Assembly (NCBI GenBank): GCA_964351625.1
Contig: CAYGOV010000016.1
Location: 1 to 64,000, forward strand
DNA length: 64,000 nt
Reading direction: 5' to 3'
Source: Marinoscillum sp964351625
Lineage (GTDB): Bacteria; Bacteroidota; Bacteroidia; Cytophagales; Cyclobacteriaceae
Positions 19,106-27,601 of the stretch are shown one piece after another (within the stretch, counting starts at the first letter, position 1; each line of letters opens with the position of its first letter). Made by a program: the position numbers and the translations under genes. The notes beneath the pieces were generated by a model, which made no database searches, was not told where the DNA came from, and saw only the letters and a program-made list of their open reading frames with translations.

Positions 19106-20329
19106 ATGAAAAACCATTTCATGAAAGTAAAGAATCTCCGTGCATTCCAATTGTTTCTTCTGCTTGCCCTGTCTGGCTGCAACGGACAAAACCCGACGAA
19201 CTCTTCCGAAGAACTTCTAAGTGATGATTTCGATCTTTCGATGCCTTTTGATTACAAGATGCCAGAGCACTTGTCGGCAACTGATACCAGTCCAGCATGG
19301 GATCATGGAGGTCAACAAATTCTACTCACTGGCACTGTTTACCATGTAGATGGAAAGACTCCCGCGGAGGGTGTGGTGCTGTATTATTACCAAACAGACA
19401 TCAATGGAAAATACACTACCAAAGCTGACGAAAAGCGCAACATGCCGAAGAACAAACTCGGTCAAACTCATGGGTATATCAGAGGATGGGTGAAGACCGG
19501 AGCTGATGGTAAATATGCCATCTATACAACACTGCCCGGCTCTTATCCTAGTAGAAATGAGCCCGCTCACGTTCATATCTATATCAGTGAAGATTTGGTA
19601 GATCAACCATACTATATCGATGATTTTGTCTTTGATAACGATCCATTGCTCACTTCCAATAGAAGAAATAAAATGGAAAATCGAGCTGGGAGCGGTGTGA
19701 TTCGATTTGTCGAGAAAGGTGAACTATGGATTGGTGAGCGCAACCTCATCCTTGGATTAAATATCCCAAACTATCCTATCGCTGCTAGGAGCCCTGCTCA
19801 GTCGGGGAAAAATATTGGGGAAGACGTCACCTCCTTCTCTCCCTATCATGCTTTTGGTCCAGATAAGGGTACTACGACTTGCCCTATCTGCAAATACGGT
19901 TGGTATCACGGCATTTTATACTTCGTGGGTAACAATCCCGATTGGGAGGAAATCAAGGAGTGGCTACTTTTCCTAGATCATGAAAGTCTTGCGAGACAGC
20001 AATATCTCAAAGCATATTTCATCTATGGCGATGAGTCAAACTATGATAAAAATAGGCGAATCGAGATGCTGGAGAAGCTTGGCACTGAACTTCAGCTTCA
20101 AAGTGTAGCCTTGACCTTTGTGTCCTCATTTTCTGACGTGCATTCTGATATCTATTCAAACAAGATCAATCAAAACGTAGACAACACTTTCATCATCTAT
20201 CGTCGTAGCAATATCATTGCGAAGTATGTGAATCTCCCACCCACGGCTGAGAGTTTCGAGCGAATCAGAAGCTCACTTGAAAGTTCTACCAACGAATACT
20301 TTAAGCTCTCACGGCCTATTTCTGATTAA
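19106..20329 (+). CDS. Lipoprotein: intradiol ring-cleavage dioxygenase-like domain fused to thioredoxin-like domain
   Basis: The 407-residue protein starts with a lipoprotein signal, lipobox LSGC at C25. Residues about 70-220 resemble intradiol dioxygenases: LTGTVYHVDGKTPAEGVVL, GYIRGWVKTGADGKYAIYTT, then GSYPSRNEPAHVHIYI with candidate iron ligands Y147, H155 and H157 (the first Tyr may be Y124). The loop between Tyr and His is shorter than in protocatechuate dioxygenase. Residues about 250-400 look thioredoxin-like, with the motif CPICKYG (C259, C262). A secreted enzyme that oxidises an aromatic or ester substrate with redox assistance is possible, but neither activity is proven. ATG 19121 is an alternative start; a loose promoter box (TACTTTCG, 19098-19105) abuts the first ATG and would favour it. 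Confidence 0.8.
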   Translation: MKNHFMKVKNLRAFQLFLLLALSGCNGQNPTNSSEELLSDDFDLSMPFDYKMPEHLSATDTSPAWDHGGQQILLTGTVYHVDGKTPAEGVVLYYYQTDINGKYTTKADEKRNMPKNKLGQTHGYIRGWVKTGADGKYAIYTTLPGSYPSRNEPAHVHIYISEDLVDQPYYIDDFVFDNDPLLTSNRRNKMENRAGSGVIRFVEKGELWIGERNLILGLNIPNYPIAARSPAQSGKNIGEDVTSFSPYHAFGPDKGTTTCPICKYGWYHGILYFVGNNPDWEEIKEWLLFLDHESLARQQYLKAYFIYGDESNYDKNRRIEMLEKLGTELQLQSVALTFVSSFSDVHSDIYSNKINQNVDNTFIIYRRSNIIAKYVNLPPTAESFERIRSSLESSTNEYFKLSRPISD

Positions 20330-20426
20330 GTCAGAAACTGGTAGATGAATTTTCACTTTACCTCTAGCGATGATGAGCATTTCATAGTTACTTTGAGAAA
20401 GCCACCTTTCCACAGTAAACATTCAA

Positions 20427-20936
20427 ATGAAAACCATACTTTCCACAGCGAGACTCCTATTGGCAGAAGCCACGCTTGAAGATGCGGACTTTATTCTCAA
20501 ACTCCTCAACAGCCCAAACTGGCTTGAGTTCATTGGTGATCGTGGCGTTAGATGCACCGAAGCAGCAGAAGTATACATCACCAATAGCCTGCTGAAATCC
20601 TATCAAAACAATGGCTATGGGCTTTACAAAATGCAGCTCAAAAGCAATGAACAACCGATTGGTCTTTGTGGATTTGTAAAGAGAGATTATCTAGATCACC
20701 CAGATATAGGATTTGCAATCTTACCTGAACACGAAGGCAATGGCTACACCACCGAAGCTGCCTTGGCAACTATAAGCTACGGAAAGTCTCATTTGAACCT
20801 AAAGACGGTCCTTGGGATAACCAACGAAGAAAATCATAAATCAAGAAAAATACTCTCTTCCATTGGTTTGAAAGAGATTGGGAAGACGCCACCGAATGAA
20901 AAACAAATTGAGTTTCTTTTATACTCCACTCCATGA
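20427..20936 (+). CDS. GNAT-family N-acetyltransferase (RimJ/RimL-like)
   Basis: At 169 residues it has the usual GNAT length. It starts with the RimJ/RimL-type LSTARLLLAEATLEDADFIL, has the central strand IGLCGFVKRD and DIGFAILPEHEGNGYTTEAA as acetyl-CoA-binding motif A, and ends with the KVLGITNEEN-like pattern (VLGITNEENHKSRKILSSIG) typical of this subgroup. It should transfer acetyl from acetyl-CoA to an amino group on a small molecule or protein. The substrate cannot be inferred. It is a single gene with a TTACTTTG-like box at 20388-20395. Confidence 0.9.
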   Translation: MKTILSTARLLLAEATLEDADFILKLLNSPNWLEFIGDRGVRCTEAAEVYITNSLLKSYQNNGYGLYKMQLKSNEQPIGLCGFVKRDYLDHPDIGFAILPEHEGNGYTTEAALATISYGKSHLNLKTVLGITNEENHKSRKILSSIGLKEIGKTPPNEKQIEFLLYSTP

Positions 20937-21039
20937 GTGATCAATCCCCACTCCTTTCATCACCATTCACATACGATTCAATCTTTACATTCTCAAAAGC
21001 ATCACTTTTTAGTAGCTTCGCATCTTCAAAATCCGAGCT

Positions 21040-22677
21040 ATGATTTCAGTTGACAATCTTTCCGTTTCTTTCAGTGGTGCCACGCTTTTCAGTGATGTGT
21101 CCTTCGTTATCAATCCTACTGACAAAATCGCCCTTATGGGTAAAAATGGTGCTGGTAAGTCTACCATGATGAAGATCATAGCGGGCGAGCAAGCCCCTTC
21201 CAAAGGTGGGGTGAGCGTACCAAAAGACGCAGTGATTGCCTACCTCCCACAGCATTTGCTTACCGAAGACAATTGCACTGTATTTGAGGAAGCTGCAAAA
21301 GCGTTTAAGCAAATATTCCAAATACGCGAGGAAATGGAGCGCCTCAATAAAGAGCTGGAAACCCGCACCGACTATGAAAGTGCAGCCTACATGGCGATCA
21401 TCGAAAAGGTGACGGATCTGGGCGAGAAATTTTACCAAATAGAGGAAGTCAACTATGATGCTGAAGTAGAGAAAGCTTTGAAAGGTCTCGGTTTCAAACA
21501 AGCTGATTTTCAAAGACAAACCAAAGAATTCAGCGGCGGCTGGCGCATGCGGATCGAGCTGGCTAAAATACTCCTGCAAAAGCCTGACCTGATCCTCCTA
21601 GATGAGCCTACCAACCACATTGACATAGAGTCGGTGATCTGGTTGGAGGACTTTTTGGTAAACAATGCCAATGCCGTGATGGTCATCTCCCACGACCGTG
21701 CATTTATTGACAACATCACCAACCGTACCATAGAGGTGACCATGGGGCGGATCTATGACTACAAAGCCAACTACTCCCACTATGTGGAGCTGCGAAAGGA
21801 CAGACGCCTACACCAGATCAAAGCCTACCAAGAGCAGCAGAAGATCATCGCTGACAACATGGCTTTCATAGAGCGATTCAAAGGCACCTACTCTAAGACC
21901 AACCAGGTAACCTCCAGAGAGCGCATGCTGGAAAAGCTGGAGGTGATAGAGATAGATGAGATTGATAACAGTGCGCTGAACCTGCGCTTCCCTCCTGCTC
22001 CACGGGCGGGTGATTATCCTGTCACTGCCAAGGATGTCTCCAAAGCCTATGGCGATCATGTGGTCTTTAAAAATACCAGCATGACCATCTCCCGTGGGGA
22101 AAAAGTCTGCTTCGTCGGGCGAAATGGTGAAGGAAAATCCACCATGATCAAAGCCATACTTGGCGAAATCTCCGTAGATGGCTCTTGCCAACTGGGACAC
22201 AATGTGAAGGTGGGTTACTTCGCGCAAAACCAAGCTTCCTTGCTGGATACCTCGCTTACGGTATTCCAAACGGTGGATGAAGTAGCCAAAGGCGAGATCC
22301 GCACCCAGATCAAAAATATCCTCGGCTGTTTCATGTTCAAAGGTGACGACATAGACAAGAAAGTAAGCGTACTCTCAGGCGGTGAAAAGACCCGTCTGGC
22401 CATGGTGAAGCTATTGCTAGAGCCTGTGAACCTCCTTATCCTCGATGAGCCTACCAACCACCTCGACTTAAAGTCAAAAGATGTGCTGAAGGAGGCCTTG
22501 AAAAACTTCGATGGCACGCTGATACTGGTATCTCACGATAGAGATTTCCTACAAGGCTTGTCGCAAAAGGTATTTGAGTTCAAAGATCAGCGCGTGATCG
22601 AACACTTCGAAACGATAGATGCCTTCCTAGAGCGTAATCGCATCAAAAGCATAGCAGATATCAATCTGGCGAAGTAA
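21040..22677 (+). CDS. ABC-F family ribosome-associated ATPase (YbiT-like)
   Basis: This 545-residue protein has two ABC ATPase domains and no membrane segments. The first Walker A is GKNGAGKST (34-42), with signature FSGGWRMR and Walker B LILLDEPTNHID. A charged linker of about 80 residues (the P-site tRNA-interaction motif region) joins it to the second domain, with GRNGEGKST, LSGGEKTRLAM and LLILDEPTNHLDL. ABC-F proteins bind the ribosomal E site and act as translation factors, and some protect against antibiotics. Length and layout fit the YbiT branch rather than a resistance protein. A loose promoter box TAGCTTCG lies at 21013-21020. A very common core-genome gene. Confidence 0.92.
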   Translation: MISVDNLSVSFSGATLFSDVSFVINPTDKIALMGKNGAGKSTMMKIIAGEQAPSKGGVSVPKDAVIAYLPQHLLTEDNCTVFEEAAKAFKQIFQIREEMERLNKELETRTDYESAAYMAIIEKVTDLGEKFYQIEEVNYDAEVEKALKGLGFKQADFQRQTKEFSGGWRMRIELAKILLQKPDLILLDEPTNHIDIESVIWLEDFLVNNANAVMVISHDRAFIDNITNRTIEVTMGRIYDYKANYSHYVELRKDRRLHQIKAYQEQQKIIADNMAFIERFKGTYSKTNQVTSRERMLEKLEVIEIDEIDNSALNLRFPPAPRAGDYPVTAKDVSKAYGDHVVFKNTSMTISRGEKVCFVGRNGEGKSTMIKAILGEISVDGSCQLGHNVKVGYFAQNQASLLDTSLTVFQTVDEVAKGEIRTQIKNILGCFMFKGDDIDKKVSVLSGGEKTRLAMVKLLLEPVNLLILDEPTNHLDLKSKDVLKEALKNFDGTLILVSHDRDFLQGLSQKVFEFKDQRVIEHFETIDAFLERNRIKSIADINLAK

Positions 22678-22714
22678 AGCTAACAGTAGCTAAATTAATC
22701 AATTCTAGAAGGAA

Positions 22715-22846
22715 CTTGTTCCTCCGGTCCGAACAACAAGTACCTCCGGGTGGAGGAACAAGTCTCTCAAGGCAAAGCAACAAGTACCTCCGACCGAAAG
22801 GACAAGTACCTTGGAGCGTAGGGACTAGTTGTTCGGAGCGATCACT
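22715..22846. repeat. Intergenic array of six degenerate 22-bp units
   Basis: CAAG or a close variant recurs at exactly 22-base steps: 22715 (CTTG), 22737, 22759, 22781, 22803 and 22825 (CTAG). The best units begin CAAGTACCTCCG and end in GGA/GAA. Several units hold small inverted repeats, such as GGAACTTGTTCC at 22711-22722 and CCTCC...GGAGG within 22743-22756. There is no spacer/repeat alternation, so it is not CRISPR. It lies in the 480-base gap after the ABC-F gene; the rest of that gap holds no gene recognised. Just before the next gene, TAACAAC (23109-23115) faces GTTGTTA (23124-23130), and a second GTTGTTAG lies at 23135-23142. Confidence 0.75.
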
Positions 22847-23157
22847 GCATTAGGAGACTTTCGAGGTATTGGAACCCTTGGTGGTCCTTGCATTTTATCT
22901 TGAAAGTCAAGAAGAGCTAAAAGCAGACTTTTCCATTTCCCTCCTATCCTTTTTCAGAACACGGAAGTGTAACACATTGCAATTGCCGTTTAGAAGTATT
23001 AGTTTGTCGTATGAAACTGAAAGGCTTTGTTTAATTGTAACTGTTTACAGACGGATAAGTCACTAATGATGAATTTAATAGAATTTAAATAAATTACTAC
23101 AGGGCAAATAACAACAATTAAGGGTTGTTAGCCAGTTGTTAGTCACAATTTTACCCC

Positions 23158-23919
23158 ATGAACGACACCACCAGACTGTTTAATGATAAAATAGAGTTCC
23201 TCCAGCTCAAATTGGATAGTTTAACTCAAAGTCAAAACTTTTTCAGATTACAATATGAACTAAATCAAAAACAGGATCTTATTTCACAGGTTAATGATTT
23301 TTATGACTCTGCATGGCTTAAATTAATTTTAGTCATTTCCGTACTTGGAATTCTCGTGCCAATTATGGCTCAATATTTTCAACGAAAAAACTTAAAGGAT
23401 TTATCAGAGTTTATCAGACAGCAAATGAATGATAGTTTTGATAGGCGCATTGAAGAATTGGAAAGGTTCAATCAAAATAGGATTGAACAGGAACTAACTG
23501 AATTTAAAGATAGAATTAACGAGATTGAAACGAAAAATGAGAATCTCCTTACTGAATTGGATGCAAGCACTTATTATTTACAAGGCCGTGCAAGTGTTTT
23601 AAGTAAACAGTATCAAACAGCCATTCCAAGTTTTCTTAAATCAGCTTACTTATTTCTAGCATCGGAACGTCCAGAACGAGCTCGCGTACAATTCGTCAAT
23701 CTCAAGATTTGTCTAAAAACTATCAAAGACCCACAATTAATAGAGGATGCCAATCAACAAATGGAAGCTTCATCATATGCTAAATCAATTGATGAAATGA
23801 TTAGCTACTTTGAGGAGCATGAACTTAAGACTCTATATGAAGAACAATTAGATATAGTTATTCAAGAAATTACCAGAATTAGAAAAATGAATAACAAGCC
23901 TTTAGATTCACACCATTGA
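23158..23919 (+). CDS. Hypothetical single-pass membrane protein with coiled coil
   Basis: Not recognised as a known family. Of 253 residues, about 1-45 are helical and polar, and one membrane segment spans about 53-71 (WLKLILVISVLGILVPIMAQ). A long Glu/Arg/Asn-rich coiled coil (about 80-140) follows, then a helical TPR-like tail (YYLQGRASVLSKQYQTAIP, FLKSAYLFLA). The coding sequence is visibly more AT-rich than the neighbouring ABC-F gene and sits between two repeat-rich intergenic regions, which suggests accessory or recently acquired DNA. It probably scaffolds something at the inner face of the membrane, but that is a guess. Confidence 0.7.
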   Translation: MNDTTRLFNDKIEFLQLKLDSLTQSQNFFRLQYELNQKQDLISQVNDFYDSAWLKLILVISVLGILVPIMAQYFQRKNLKDLSEFIRQQMNDSFDRRIEELERFNQNRIEQELTEFKDRINEIETKNENLLTELDASTYYLQGRASVLSKQYQTAIPSFLKSAYLFLASERPERARVQFVNLKICLKTIKDPQLIEDANQQMEASSYAKSIDEMISYFEEHELKTLYEEQLDIVIQEITRIRKMNNKPLDSHH

Positions 23920-23984
23920 ATTATTTCAAGATTAGGACATAGCTTGATGTCCTAAAACTATGTTTAACCAGAAAGGATACTGAT

Positions 23985-24240
23985 AGGGGAACATGATTCA
24001 GGCTTGCAGCTTGGTCAATCAATCCCTCTCTCTGGTCGTAGGTTAAGCGCAGCGATCCTACGGCTCATTATGAACAAGGGCGTCCGCCCTCATACACAAA
24101 TACACTAAACATTCTTAATTTATAACAATGACCGAGCGAACGCTCTAAAAATACTAGATCGAAGCGGACGCTAAGACCAGGGTGTTAAATCGGCTATGTC
24201 TATCTCGTTTGCAAAGACCACTTGAAACTGATCCTTAAAA
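23985..24240. repeat. Dispersed intergenic element, copy 1 (interrupted), with mini-hairpins
   Basis: ACATGATTCAGGCTTGCAGC (23991-24010) matches copies at 25669-25690 and 28367-28386. The element's continuation CTTGAAACTGATC, directly attached in the third copy, appears here only at 24221-24233. About 200 bases therefore seem inserted. The insert holds CGTAGG/CCTACG (24037-24062), AGGGCG-TC-CGCCCT (24077-24090), GAGCG-AA-CGCTC (24134-24145) and AGCG-GA-CGCT (24163-24172). No gene is seen in 23920-24330. Confidence 0.65.
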
Positions 24241-24330
24241 CGGCTAAATTGTAGGCTCTCAAATAAGTCCAAAGGTATCGCATATCTGGGCCTATTGTAC
24301 AATTAGAAAATCAAAAGGATATTTAGTAAC

Positions 24331-24972
24331 ATGTACGATCTCCCCTACCACAAAGAACAAAACGAAGAGGTAATTAAAGCATTCATTGGGCAATATCCTT
24401 TTGCCTTTTTAACAGGATGTGATTCCGAAAACAAGCCAATTGCCACTCAAGTACCACTTTTTATTGAAGAGCTTGAAGGCAGAAAAGTACTAAGAGGCCA
24501 TATAATGAAAAACACGGATCACCATAAAGCTTTTTTATCCAATGAAAATGTCCTTGCGGTTTTTACCGGTAAGCACACCTATGTAAGCGGCACCTGGTAT
24601 AGTAATCCAAATACTGCCTCCACCTGGAACTACATGAGCGTACATGCAAAGGGAATTATCCGGTTTATGGACGATCAGGCATTGGAAGATATCCTGCGCA
24701 TGACTTCATTGCATTTTGAGGGTGGCAACCACCAGTCTGCTACTGTTTTTGACAACTTGTCCTCATCATTCAAAAAACGAGTGATGGGCGCCATTGTCGC
24801 TTTTGAAATTGAAATAAAAGAAATGGATACTGTCTTCAAGCTGAGTCAGGACCGAGATGCAGAAAGCTATCGCAATATCATTGAGAAACTTAGAGAGCAA
24901 GATGAAGATGGTCGGGTGATTGCTAACGAAATGGAAAAAAGAGAAAAGGACCTGTTCTCAAAACATGAGTAA
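24331..24972 (+). CDS. FMN-binding negative transcriptional regulator family protein (PaiB-like)
   Basis: This 213-residue protein matches the PaiB / FMN_bind_2 pattern. It starts MYDLPYHKEQNEE, then has YPFAFLTGCDSENKPIATQV, VLRGHIMKNTDHHKAF, the segment AVFTGKHTYVSGTWYSNP, and NYMSVHAKGIIRFMDD. In Bacillus subtilis PaiB affects sporulation and protease genes. In other bacteria these proteins are split-barrel flavin or haem binders with unclear roles, so a regulatory role here is not established. It is a single gene with no partner, placed between repeat elements. Family call secure, function open. Confidence 0.88.
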   Translation: MYDLPYHKEQNEEVIKAFIGQYPFAFLTGCDSENKPIATQVPLFIEELEGRKVLRGHIMKNTDHHKAFLSNENVLAVFTGKHTYVSGTWYSNPNTASTWNYMSVHAKGIIRFMDDQALEDILRMTSLHFEGGNHQSATVFDNLSSSFKKRVMGAIVAFEIEIKEMDTVFKLSQDRDAESYRNIIEKLREQDEDGRVIANEMEKREKDLFSKHE

Positions 24973-25120
24973 AACTGTATTCATATTCCCAGCCTCGGGT
25001 TGTTTCCCATGAATCGAACTGTAACCTATTCTTTCTTTTAGCCTTCCCCTCATATGAGCTGATCGATAGATTTCATTCTCTTTTTAGCAACTTTCCCAAC
25101 AACAGGCTAACTTTAAACAT

Positions 25121-25348
25121 ATGAACGTTAAAGACAGAATTAAGGAACGTGTCAACGATATTAACGATCCTCAACTTTTGGATGAACTTCTTAAAGCTGT
25201 TGAACTCGAACATGAGATTGAACATATTGACGAATTAACTGACCTTGAGAAAAAAGCGATAGATGAGGGAATATCTGATGCACAATCAGGGAAACTTCAT
25301 TCGAATTCAGAAGCAAGCCAATTGGTCAAAGAATGGCTAAAGAAATAA
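25121..25348 (+). CDS. Putative antitoxin of a ParE-type toxin-antitoxin pair
   Basis: A small, acidic, helical 75-residue protein (MNVKDRIKERVNDINDPQLL) rich in Glu and Asp, with a C-terminal stretch (ISDAQSGKLHSNSEASQLVK) that resembles tails of Bacteroidota antitoxins which wrap the toxin. It overlaps the toxin gene by 16 bases in another frame, the typical antitoxin-first arrangement. No DNA-binding domain is obvious, though such antitoxins often self-regulate with their toxin. The call rests mainly on the partner and the overlap. Confidence 0.8.
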   Translation: MNVKDRIKERVNDINDPQLLDELLKAVELEHEIEHIDELTDLEKKAIDEGISDAQSGKLHSNSEASQLVKEWLKK

Positions 25349-25626
25349 GATGGACCACACGATCCATTATTGATAGAACGAACATCTACAAATATTGGCT
25401 CGAACGAAATCAATCAGATATCTACTCTGAAAAACTAGAGCCGCTGTTCGAAAAATCAGCAGAAATCATATCTAACTTTCCAAATATAGGAACACGAACT
25501 AACTATCGGAATGTCTATTCTAAAATCGTCAGAGACTACAAGATTTTCTATCGAATTGAAACTGATGAAATTCAAATCTTAAGAGTCTGGGATACTAGGC
25601 AACATCCAGATTCAGCCGAACTTTAA
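25333..25626 (+). CDS. ParE/RelE-superfamily toxin
   Basis: A basic 97-residue protein with the family pattern: MAKEIRWTTRSIIDRTNIYK at the start, a helical middle, a strand RTNYRNVYSKIVRDYKIFYR and a final strand ILRVWDTRQHP. The R.WDTRQ.P ending is characteristic of the ParE branch (gyrase inhibitors) rather than RelE ribonucleases, though activity cannot be decided by eye. It should be held inactive by the upstream overlapping antitoxin. The pair sits among intergenic repeats, consistent with accessory DNA. Confidence 0.88.
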   Translation: MAKEIRWTTRSIIDRTNIYKYWLERNQSDIYSEKLEPLFEKSAEIISNFPNIGTRTNYRNVYSKIVRDYKIFYRIETDEIQILRVWDTRQHPDSAEL

Positions 25627-25636
25627 AACGAAAATC

Positions 25637-25693
25637 CCGCAAGCTTAACGCAACATAACTTGTGGTTACCATGGTTCAAGCTTGCAGCTTCGG
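25637..25693. repeat. Dispersed intergenic element, copy 2
   Basis: CCGCAAGCTTAACG... pairs imperfectly with ...AACTTGTGG (to about 25665). It is followed by ACCATGGT and TTCAAGCTTGCAGCTT, the same order as in the copy at 28333-28393. It lies 11 bases after the toxin stop. Confidence 0.65.
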
Positions 25694-25813
25694 GCGACCT
25701 TGCTGGGACCTATGACGAATAATTGCTAATCTTCATTTCTCACTGAGCAAACCGAACATTAAAATCATAAATTAGGTTTCAAAATACCAGAATCGCTAAT
25801 TAAGTTTGATGTA

Positions 25814-27589
25814 ATGAATAAAAGAGCTTCCCATCATCATCTGATTAGTGACTCATTCATATTCGTTTTAAGCATCGTTTCTTTGATTGCTTTAGTGCTG
25901 GATTACGGATATAGTCTGAACTACTGGATGCACTTAATCACAGATGTATTCTACTTATTGTTCGGAGCAATATTCTCGCTTTACTTCCTCAAACAGTTTC
26001 CTTCCTTGGAAGAATTGAAAACCAAACCCGCAGGCTATTATGTGGCTTTCCTGTTTTCTGTTTTGCTTTTTGTAATTGCCATTCTCAACACGGCTAATTT
26101 CCTCCTCAATAGCTCTACTAAACTTAATCTATTTACAGCAGGGCTTGTTTTTATCCTTACCCTTTTTGAAATATCCAGCCGGGTCTACAAACTCAATCGT
26201 CAGACCTTACATCCTGCCCTGGTATTTGCGTTGAGCTTTGTCGTGTTGATTTGCGTGGGTACGCTCCTACTGATGACGCCCAGAGCTACAGTGAACGGGA
26301 TCGACTTTATAGATGCATTGTTCACCTCCACCAGTGCCGTTTGTGTTACAGGTCTGGCAGTGTTAGATACCGGAAAAGATTTTACCCTAATCGGTCAATT
26401 AGCCATTATGGGACTGATACAACTGGGTGCTTTGGGCATGCTCAGTTTTACTTCTTTGTTTGGGCTTTTCTTCAAAGGTTTCGGATCTTTTGAATCTCGT
26501 CTGAATATCAAAGACATGATCAATGCAGACTCACTGGAAGATACTTTCAAGCGACTCATTCAGATCGTTTTGTTCGTTTTTCTATTAGAAGCAATTGGTG
26601 CCTTTTTTATCTTTTTTACGCTGAATCCACAATTTGGAACTTTTAACGAACGCCTGTTTTTCAGTATTTTTCATTCCATTTCTGCTTTCTGTAATGCAGG
26701 ATTCTCAACATTATCAAACTCTTTGTATGAAGAAGGTTTCAGATACAATTACAACCTTCACATGATCATTGCCATCCTTATCATCTGTGGAGGATTAGGA
26801 TACGGCGTATTTATCAATCTTTTCCAATATGTAAAAAGGTATTTTCTGTATTCCATTCACAAAATATTCGGGCTTCAATGGAGCGCGAAAACAGTTAAAA
26901 TTAAGCCTCATATTTCGCTTAACAGCAAAATTGTACTGTACACTACTTTCATTCTGATAATGGTAGGAATGGTGCTTTTTTATGCGCTGGAAAAAGGGAA
27001 TACACTTAAAGAGCACGACGAATTTGGCAAGATTCTTACTGCATTGTTTGGCTCCATCACTACCCGTACTGCCGGGTTCAATACGGTTGACACTGGAAGT
27101 CTCCAATACTCTACCATTATGATTGTGCTCCTACTTATGTGGATAGGCGCTTCGCCTGGTTCTACTGGTGGAGGGATCAAAACCACGACTTTTGCAGTAG
27201 CTACATTCAACATCATACAGCAAGTCTTCGGATTCAAAAACATCTCCGTTGGTTACCGAGTCATCTCACAAAAAGCCTTGCAAAGATCCACGGCCATTAT
27301 TTCGCTTTCACTAATCATGATTGGGCTTTCTACATTCCTTGTCATCTTTTTTGATGAGGAGCTAGGTGTCATGCCAATTGCTTTTGAGTGCTTTTCGGCT
27401 TTCAGCACTGTAGGCTTGAGCATGGGTATAACCGGGCAGCTCAGCGAATACAGTAAGCTCGTGATTATTCTCACCATGTTTGTAGGTAGAGTAGGCTTAC
27501 TCACCTTGCTCACTGGTATGGTTCGCCAACTTCATAGCTATAACTATTCACCAATAGAATACCCTGAAGAAGAAATATTCATCAATTAA
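25814..27589 (+). CDS. Potassium transporter membrane subunit, TrkH/KtrB family
   Basis: The 591-residue polytopic protein starts with a poorly conserved set of about four hydrophobic helices. The Trk/Ktr core has four membrane-pore-membrane repeats. Filter-like motifs are visible at TSTSAVCVTGLAVLDTG, SISAFCNAGFSTL, GSITTRTAGFNTVDTG and ECFSAFSTVGLSMGIT, with GASPGSTGGGIKTTTFAV between the third and fourth, as is typical. It forms the ion-conducting subunit of a Na+- or H+-coupled K+ uptake system. The TrkA/KtrA gating subunit starts 12 bases downstream, so the two are almost certainly co-transcribed. Confidence 0.93.
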   Translation: MNKRASHHHLISDSFIFVLSIVSLIALVLDYGYSLNYWMHLITDVFYLLFGAIFSLYFLKQFPSLEELKTKPAGYYVAFLFSVLLFVIAILNTANFLLNSSTKLNLFTAGLVFILTLFEISSRVYKLNRQTLHPALVFALSFVVLICVGTLLLMTPRATVNGIDFIDALFTSTSAVCVTGLAVLDTGKDFTLIGQLAIMGLIQLGALGMLSFTSLFGLFFKGFGSFESRLNIKDMINADSLEDTFKRLIQIVLFVFLLEAIGAFFIFFTLNPQFGTFNERLFFSIFHSISAFCNAGFSTLSNSLYEEGFRYNYNLHMIIAILIICGGLGYGVFINLFQYVKRYFLYSIHKIFGLQWSAKTVKIKPHISLNSKIVLYTTFILIMVGMVLFYALEKGNTLKEHDEFGKILTALFGSITTRTAGFNTVDTGSLQYSTIMIVLLLMWIGASPGSTGGGIKTTTFAVATFNIIQQVFGFKNISVGYRVISQKALQRSTAIISLSLIMIGLSTFLVIFFDEELGVMPIAFECFSAFSTVGLSMGITGQLSEYSKLVIILTMFVGRVGLLTLLTGMVRQLHSYNYSPIEYPEEEIFIN

Positions 27590-27601
27590 AACTTTAAAGC
27601 A

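Noticed and set aside
22715..22846. CRISPR array
   Set aside because: Units are contiguous, only 22 bases long and degenerate; there is no alternation of constant repeats and unique spacers and no cas gene.
23109..23142. Integron attC-like site from the GTTGTTAG motifs
   Set aside because: The flanking bases do not fit the attC core pairs and there is no integrase or cassette series nearby.
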